Of a stretch of 36,208 nucleotides of DNA, positions 30,401-36,208 are shown piece after piece. The notes beneath the pieces were generated by a model, which was given only the letters and a program-made list of their open reading frames with translations, was not told the origin of the DNA and did no database searches. Location of the stretch: the NCBI GenBank assembly GCA_000827265.1, contig KN834826.1, positions 71,276 through 107,483 on the forward strand, given 5' to 3'. Source of the DNA: Collybiopsis luxurians FD-317 M1 (taxonomy: Eukaryota > Basidiomycota > Agaricomycetes > Agaricales > Omphalotaceae). The translations under genes and the position numbers were made by a program. Within the stretch, counting starts at the first letter, position 1. Each line of letters begins with the position of its first letter.

Positions 30401-31870
30401 TTTTCCATAATGGACGTAGATCGAGTGAGCAGGGATAGAGTAAATGAATACAAAGATGAGTAGGATAACATCGAAGATGTAGACGAAGACAAGGATGCAG
30501 GTGCAAAGGGTGATGAACCGGGCTCCATCGCAGGCAGGATATTCATCTTCCTATGATAGGCATCAAAATACCTCGGAGGCATCTTCCCATCTGAAGTCGA
30601 AGTTGTATTCTTATCCTTGTCCTTGTCCTTCTCAGCTAAAGCAGGCACGATCCTCCCCTACTCCCTACTCCTACCAAACTACTCCCACTCCCCCCGTCGG
30701 CGACGCGTAATTTGACCCACCCCCCAAAAAATGAGGTAACGCCCACCCCGCACAAAACCTCACCAAATTCCTCTCATAATGCTCCACCATCCTCTTTACC
30801 TCCACCACCCCACTCATCTTGGCCTTCTTACATATGGGCATTCTCCCTTCTCCCTCTAGGGTGCCCATACCCATCCTGGAGAATGAAGAGAGCGAGTTGG
30901 AGAGGGCGAGGATGTTGGAATGCCCCGAAAGCATGCGAGGGTAGTCCCGGATCTATTCTTTGAGGTGGGTGGGGACGCCGCCGCTGCCGGGGGTGTCTTG
31001 CCAGTGGATGAAAGAGAGGATGAGATGTTCGGTGGCGTGGACAGAGCAGAGATACGCTGCATAGGCAGATTCAAAGGAGGATGGGTCTACATATGGTGTG
31101 CCAGTGCCGGTACCAGTAGAAGATGGAGATTGGAAGGTGACCTTTCGAGTGGACCTAGACTGAAGAGGAGTGGACCGAAGAGGGGGCTGAGACTGGGAGG
31201 TGAGATTCCGGATTTCGTACTGTGTGCGATTAACCTTGCGAGGATGCCGAACAGGTCTACCAGTAACCCCTTCAAGGGCTCAGGGAGTACCTCCCGATAC
31301 CTACTCACCTCCCTTCTCTCCTTCCTCAACTCGCTCATCTCTGTTGTCGTTGTCACACTCTCGTACTCGACGTACGTCGACCTCGGCTGGAGGAGGGTGG
31401 AGAAATGGGTGGTGGGGTAGGAGTGGAGGTGTTCCTGTTTCACCTAGTTGAGGTAGGAGAGGTATGGGATGAGGGTGCGTGTTGATGCGGGCAACACGAG
31501 CAAGGGCCCAGCGGAGGAGCATGCCTAGTTCGTGGGGTCCTGCAAAACGGGCTTCTTTGTCAAAGTTGATGGTACTGCCACCATCGCCCTACTGCTTCCG
31601 ACATGGACGATACTCTTTCTAGTGCTGATATTTGTCGATGAGCTTGCGGACCCTGGCTGTGTCGAGGTCGAGCACACCAGAGTTAGAGATGGAGGATGTT
31701 TCGACATCGAGGTGGGCAGAGACAAGGGAGACGAGGTGTGGGAGGTCGTTGAGGCTAAAGATGAGGGTTCCAAGTACGGTTTCGTCTGAGGAGTCGCCAG
31801 AAGTCGCAGTAGTTGAACCAGGCTTTTTGAACTCAGCAGTGCACATCACCGAGGGTAATATGTACCTTCG
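26971..31870 (-). pseudogene. Msb1/Mug8 (DUF1708)-domain gene, degenerate
   Basis: Family members are fungal morphogenesis proteins with a RhoGAP-like fold, linked to Rho signalling and polarised growth. Blocks appear in family order: VLGTLIFSLNDLPHLVSLV (31.77 kb), EARFAGPHELGMLLRWALAR (31.53), HSYPTTHFSTLL then LFGPLLFSLG (31.4-31.15), HATEHLILSFIHWQD (31.0), PRYFDAYHRKM (30.57), TPVLASEMIIESAFLDVW (30.3), FNWVL|AEFKALP then HTSTLLLLFEEYAPREY (29.65-29.45), AEYHTVEFKAHL (28.4) and TTWVDIVV (28.17). Introns at 30333-30399, 29576-29626 and 28970-29026 have canonical ends, so this is not a retrocopy. Nine nonsense codons occur: 31619, 31589, 31444, 30953, 29176, 28080, 27999, 27774 and 27765. 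Frame breaks lie near 31.47, 31.12 and 28.4 kb and at the (TC)n tract. The N-terminus is not found. Confidence 0.8.
27386..27424. repeat. (TC)19.5 microsatellite inside the Msb1-like coding region
   Basis: Thirty-nine bases of perfect TC. On the coding (minus) strand it is (GA)n, which reads Arg-Glu alternation in all three frames. The frame before it (NEHEHEEGTTERP to PTPPSKSNK) and the best frame after it (NIPDIELPSAEGIRRI) are out of step by the equivalent of one dinucleotide. Confidence 0.95.
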
Positions 31871-33146
31871 TTTGAGTCGACATCTACGTCCAGGTAGAGG
31901 CAAAAGTTTGGATTTGGGACACCAATGATTCCTATGAAATGACTTCCTAGAGGCAACGCACAAGCTATTCGACCCCAGAATAAATATGCGAACCAGGGAC
32001 ATACATTTATGATCCCAGATTCTATTGAGTTTTTTTCTTGCCTCTTTCCCCTCCAAATATGCACTATTTCCGAGAGCAAGCCATCGATATCCTCTTTGCA
32101 ATTTGCAGGCTACGGCAGCATCTTTTCAGGCAACTTTGCTTGTTCTTGTTTCGGATACTCTGCACGAAGGCCGCAGACCAGCCTTGTATTACTGTGGTCG
32201 GCGGATATACATATGCAGCGAGTCAGATGAAGCTGAGCCTTGGAGAGGAATGGCCACATGATGAGCACTTAGCTCTTAGCATCTGCCAGTGCATTCTCAC
32301 GCATCAAATTCTCCAGGAACAGGCTAGAATTACTCCACGCTCACCCACCCTTTCCCTTCTTACCCCTCTCCTTGAGCTATCTATACTTAGAAAAAAACAA
32401 TCAGGATTCCAATGAGAACTCGAGAGTTTCAGTACGATATTATCTTTCAGTCAATCAAGTACTCCCCACCCCTGAATTGAAGTACTACCCTCACTAATAG
32501 TCATGAGTTGCATCTGGAACTGGAATGGATTCTTTGCACAATAATAAATGTTATTTGAAAACTGCAATATGCTGAGAATGCGCCCAAACTGCTGATGTTT
32601 CATTTTCGAGTTTTATGACTCACCCATTCCATCAACCCGTAGCCTTACCCCTTGAGCCCTCGTACAGTCTACAGACTCGGATATATATGCTTCAATAATG
32701 AAAACATACATTGTATCAAGACCTTACTCAGCTCCTTTCGGTGTTGACCAACATACAACGCTTGTCCCGCATGGTTAGCTCAGTTCTGCTATATGGAGAA
32801 TTCCCACAGCTTTGGACTCCTAGACCCAAAACACTCAGCACTTCTGCTGAAGCAAGAACATTACAAATTGACAATCTTCAATGCAGTGCAGCTTTTGTTT
32901 CACGGACAAGTCGGAAGTGGTGTTTTGACGCCTTTAGGCCTGGCTCTTCTTCAGATCCCTCGACACACTATTCAGGAGGCTGCATTTGTTCCTTCCACCA
33001 GAGTAGAACTATTCCTCCCCTCCTTGCACCATGAAGCCGCTGATCAGATAGACTAAGAGTGAAACCACATCGTTTTCCCTGGGAACATGCAAGTTGCGCT
33101 GCCTCCAATAATAGGCCCTGAAGGTGCAGGTTTTATGTAGTGAAGG
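31871..33146. other. Spacer between Msb1-like pseudogene and chitosanase; short unknown frames
   Basis: Several overlapping short frames on the + strand (32038-32415; 32711-33034; 32793-33056). The last encodes an 87-residue peptide with protein-like composition (LLKQEHYKLTIFNAVQLLF), possibly an eroded gene end. None shows a recognisable domain. The 3' part would include upstream regulatory sequence of the chitosanase gene. Confidence 0.35.
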
Positions 33147-33154
33147 TATAAAAG
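33147..33154 (+). promoter_or_regulatory. TATA box of the chitosanase gene
   Basis: TATAAAAG, 140 bp upstream of the ATG at 33295, with a pyrimidine-rich stretch (about 33236-33280) between them, as is common at fungal transcription starts. Confidence 0.6.
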
Positions 33155-33294
33155 ACTATCGATGGAAAGTGTTAGCCCCAACTCTCAGCTGGTCCATTGG
33201 TTGTCATTGGAACTTACCTTCGAGTTGATCTCGTCTCTCGTCTCTCCCTTCAGGCTTCCTACTTTCTTTTTCAGGATTTATTTTATTTTCCAGA

Positions 33295-34348
33295 ATGTTC
33301 ATTCATTCATTCGCTCGTTTTGTATCTCTTCTTGTGATTATCTCTCTGGTTCTGGCAGCTCCTATACCCAAAGGGCATGGTGGCAGCGGTGACAGGAACT
33401 CGAAGAAGAATCAAGGAAACAACTCAGATTCAACTTCGGACTCGAGCTCTGGTTCAAACTCAAACTCAAGTGCCTCTAGTAGCACCAGCGGCGCTTCCTT
33501 CGCAGCCGACCCATCCATAGATGTCATTGCTATTCTCAAGGCTGTACAAGCTGCTACATCTAAACCAGTGTCAGGGGGCAAATTTGGCACTGGGCATGGT
33601 AAAGATACTCAGATATATCAATTGGATGCTGAGGGTAGCTCTGGCTCAGTGTTCGTGTTCACAGCAGACATGGATGTTGATTGCAATGGTACAGATGTGA
33701 GTGTGATCATCCAATCATACTCATCCGTCACTTTGAATCCCGGGCTAACCAAACTTGTTTGGTACGTGTCCAGTATCAATGCAAGGTTTGTTTTTCCGGT
33801 CAGATTATTGAGTTGATCTTTCATGTCATTCATATCTGATCTTCAGGGTAATGGTGATGGACAGAAAGAAACAAGCTATGGGGCACTTTCAGCAAAGCGA
33901 GTTCCATTCTATGTCATTCCACAGTCTTTTGTGGACAAGGAAAAGATCAAAGGAAACTCCCTTGGCGCCATCATATGCAACAACAAGATGTATTATGCTA
34001 TCATGGGTGATACCAAGTATGTTTGTCCGCATGGTCTTGTAGAAAACCTCCTGATAAGAGATCTTCCCACAGCGGTGACTCTCCAGAGGTCATTGGCAAA
34101 GCCTCATGGTTAATGGCTCAAACGTGTCTCCCGAATGATGGTTTAGATGGAGCCAAAGGACATGATGCATCTGATGTTACCTATAGGTAGCCTTCTTGGC
34201 GAGATATATTGGCAATGCTGACATTTTCTATTCAGATATCTCCTTTGCCTCCCTCATTCCTAGTGGCATTGAAGAAAAGTCTCCTACAATCAACTTGAAT
34301 GTGCTGAAGGAGCTTGGCGACAAGACAATGAAGGCATTCAAGGTCTAA
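33295..34348 (+). CDS. Secreted GH75 fungal chitosanase, five exons
   Basis: GH75 enzymes hydrolyse beta-1,4 links in chitosan outside the cell. Exons: 33295-33696, 33774-33785, 33847-34016, 34073-34186, 34264-34348; all introns are GT-AG and 50-77 bp, giving 260 residues. Residues 1-22 are a signal peptide (LLVIISLVLAA), followed by a Ser/Asn/Gly-rich linker (about 30-65). The domain shows the family run in order: MDVDCNGTD, YQCK from a 12-nt micro-exon, GNGDGQKETSYGALSAKRVPF, VIPQSF, AIICNNKMYYAIMGDTNGDSPEVIG, and SWLMAQTCLPNDGLDGAKGH. In known enzymes the catalytic acids lie in the GDTNGDSPE neighbourhood; I do not assign them. The last acceptor is uncertain: the stronger-looking one at 34235 would place family-like ISFASLIP one base out of frame, so 34263 is used here. 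No nonsense codons, unlike the neighbouring relics. Confidence 0.85.
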
Positions 34349-34455
34349 ACAAAACATAAATGGGAAGTGTTTGTTTGTGGGTTATGTTGTGGTTCCCAGG
34401 CAATGGAGGGTTGGTTTGTGCTTTACCACTATGCCTCATTGTACTAAGGATGAAC

Positions 34456-34461
34456 AATAAA
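34456..34461 (+). terminator. Poly(A) signal of the chitosanase gene
   Basis: AATAAA 108 bp after the stop codon. Confidence 0.6.
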
Positions 34462-34767
34462 AGTGACAATTTCAATCTTCACTTATGGTTGTAGAATTCT
34501 AAGCTAAGACAGTAATATTTGGTTTTGTCAGGGTTTTGTTTAAGTAAGTTGAATGAATGGCATAGCTGGATCAAGCTAAGGTACAACAAACACTCAAAGA
34601 CAACAATCAGGTCTATTATCAATTTGTTTGGCAAGGTGTAAGGACATTGTCAAAAGCTTCACACAAATCCAAGATCTCCAGACATGATCCAGAGTTCCAA
34701 AGTGGTTTTTATAGGATTTGGGGCTTAGTATAACATATTCTGAGCTCTGTTAATTTAGTACTGCCTC

Positions 34768-34900
34768 TAGTGTTGGGAAGGGTAAGGTCAGGTCCTGACC
34801 TGACCACCAGGTCTGGGTCAAGAATATCCTGGCCCTGATCCAAGATGGAGGGTCAGGCCAGGGTCAGGCCAGGTCAGGGTCAAGCCCTGCGTCAGTTTTA
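34768..34900 (+). mobile_element. One end of a hAT-like element, partner end missing
   Basis: TAGTGTTGGG at 34768 repeats the first ten bases of the MITE at 17164 and is followed by the same kind of sub-terminal GGTCAGG/CCTGACC repeats (34788-34890). No matching CCCAACACTA-type end or 8-bp duplication was found downstream, so this is a truncated relative. Confidence 0.55.
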
Positions 34901-35185
34901 ATAAGGAAATTTCTTCAGTAAAGCTATTATGATGATGTAATGGCTTTACAACTAGCCTATGAAAATGTTGTCACTCAGTTTTGCATGATTTCATTTCAGG
35001 CAGCCACCCAATTGAAGTGACCTACTTAGGATAATATTTGCCTTATATGATATTGCCCTAAGAAGGTTCAAATTAGGGCATTCTGCCCAGTCATATCTGG
35101 CAGCTGCCAACTTCTTTCCAATATTTAAATAATAATTCAATTATACATTTATGCACATTTAATGAACAATATACCTCAATGTGTA
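34901..35185. other. Non-coding spacer
   Basis: AT-rich DNA; may include eroded interior of the hAT-like element. No gene seen. Confidence 0.3.
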
Positions 35186-35475
35186 AGCAGCTGTCCCTCA
35201 TATCATTTTTTATTGAGGCAGCTGCCTCATAATTCACTTCCAAATTGGGCACCAGCCCAGTTTCTCATTTCCAACTTCAGCAGCTGCCCAGCACCTAATT
35301 CCCAGATCAGGCAGCTGCCCAGCAAATCATGTCTAGATTTGGCAGCTGCCCAGCAAATTATTTCAAACTTCGGCAGCTGTCCAGTGCCTAATTTCCAGAT
35401 CAGGCAGTTGCCCAGCAAATCATTTCCAACTTTGGCAGCTGCCTAGTGCCTAATTTTCAAATCAGGCAGCTGCCC
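35186..35475. repeat. 31-bp minisatellite with GGCAGCTGCC core (array 3)
   Basis: Ten copies of the palindrome GGCAGCTGCC or close variants start at 35186, 35217, 35248, 35279, 35310, 35341, 35372, 35403, 35434 and 35465, each exactly 31 bp apart. The 21-bp spacers fall into two main types (CAGCAAATCATTTCCAACTT-like and CAGTGCCTAATTTCCAGATC-like) used in irregular order. The open frame across it (35162-35446) is periodic for that reason and not a gene. Confidence 0.93.
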
Positions 35476-36208
35476 ATCTGCCCAAGAACATCACTTATCA
35501 CATATGAATGAGATGTAACATGTTATGCCCTGTCTTACTTTTATGCCCTGTCTTTCTTTTCTTTCTGCTCCTGAAGGCTCTGACACCTATCAGAACACCT
35601 CCCTCTTCATACACCCAAGGTAGCTATATCCAATTGATCAAATCTCCTATCTGCAGTCTCAGGAACAACTGAATGAACATCCCTCCCACGATGGGTGTTA
35701 AATCACTTCTGTTGTGTCACAAAGACTGTGGATCTCATGTCAGCACAATCACATCAGGAAAAAGACCCTATAGCCCAGGCACATATGGGTTGTTATAGGT
35801 TATCCTCAGGCAGTTTAAGGCTTCTCAGGGGTCCTGGACTAGGCTGCCCAGGATGCCAAGGGACACCCCCCAAATCCTGTGGAGCCTGAGAGTCCCTGAG
35901 GATCCCTGAGGCTGCCCTGAAGATCCCTGGGGATCTTTCAGGTGTCCTGAGGCTTCAATATATAAATGTGAAATAATAAAATATACTTTCATCTGTTCTT
36001 CTACTTACTCTACTCTATATATCCTACTCTTGTATTGCTTTTAGTATACTGTAGTATTGTATTTTATAATATAGCTGTAATAGTATTTCTTCAGTTTTAC
36101 TAGTTAGTTATCGTACATTAAGTACAGTTTATTATACTAATGTAAGCTCTGTATTGACTTAACATACTCAAGTATAGTATATTCGTGTAGTACAAAGCCT
36201 ATCCATAT
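35476..36208. other. Gene-poor end of the window
   Basis: A GC-richer patch at about 35800-35955 holds short imperfect repeats of GATCCCTGAGG/CCTGAGG. The final 250 bp are AT-rich with many TAGTAT-like words. No gene, RNA or terminal repeats could be supported. Confidence 0.4.

Noticed and set aside
33295..33816. Chitosanase as a single 173-codon exon
   Set aside because: The last 40 codons are intron read-through; the GH75 motif run requires splicing at 33696.
35162..35446. 94-codon + strand frame
   Set aside because: Wholly composed of the 31-bp repeat; open frame follows from the repeat sequence.
35186..35475. CRISPR array
   Set aside because: Palindromic cores with spacers look similar, but the repeat is only about 10 bp, spacers are related to one another, the host is eukaryotic and no cas genes are near.

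Overview
The window looks like a repeat-rich stretch of an Agaricomycete-type (basidiomycete) fungal genome. Four things point there: a Kyakuja-Dileera-Zisupton (KDZ) transposase relic, a gene of the basidiomycete Msb1/Mug8 (DUF1708) family, a fungal GH75 chitosanase, and spliceosomal introns of about 50-77 bp with GT-AG borders. Family assignments are by eye from motifs; no search was run.

Layout. 0.2-0.4 kb: a 42-bp tandem repeat. 1.5-2.7 kb: unplaced short reading frames. 3.4-6.5 kb: a + strand KDZ transposase relic whose catalytic middle is gone and whose tail is partly duplicated. 6.6 kb: a tRNA-like element. 6.7-7.8 kb: two minisatellites with a 10-bp palindrome repeated every 30-31 bp. 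8.3-12.6 kb: a minus-strand multi-exon gene of unknown family with nonsense codons in its core. 13.0-18.3 kb: a + strand LTR-retrotransposon fragment (promoter, long Gag with a collagen-like segment, CCHC knuckle, retropepsin), cut by a 522-bp hAT-type MITE with a perfect 8-bp target duplication. 18.3-23.1 kb: a second, divergent Gag of the same kind on the minus strand, tail to tail with the first, with its own leader/LTR-like region. 23.1-25.8 kb: a minus-strand LINE fragment (ORF1 with zinc knuckles plus part of an APE-type endonuclease). 27.0-31.9 kb: a minus-strand Msb1/Mug8-like pseudogene with introns kept but nine nonsense codons and frame breaks, one at a (TC)n tract. 33.1-34.5 kb: a + strand secreted GH75 chitosanase gene with promoter, a 12-nt micro-exon and poly(A) signal, the only gene here that looks alive. 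34.8 kb: the end of a second hAT-like element. 35.2-35.5 kb: a third palindromic minisatellite, at exactly 31 bp over ten copies.

Taken together this is mostly a mobile-element graveyard beside one apparently functional secreted hydrolase gene. In every readable frame the catalytic polymerase/integrase/DDE cores are missing while Gag/ORF1 and flanking modules remain. Nonsense codons in the decayed genes often fall where tryptophan, glutamine or arginine would fit, which suggests C:G to T:A mutation (inference). The most unusual signal is the 31-bp phased palindrome architecture, found three times with different sequences.
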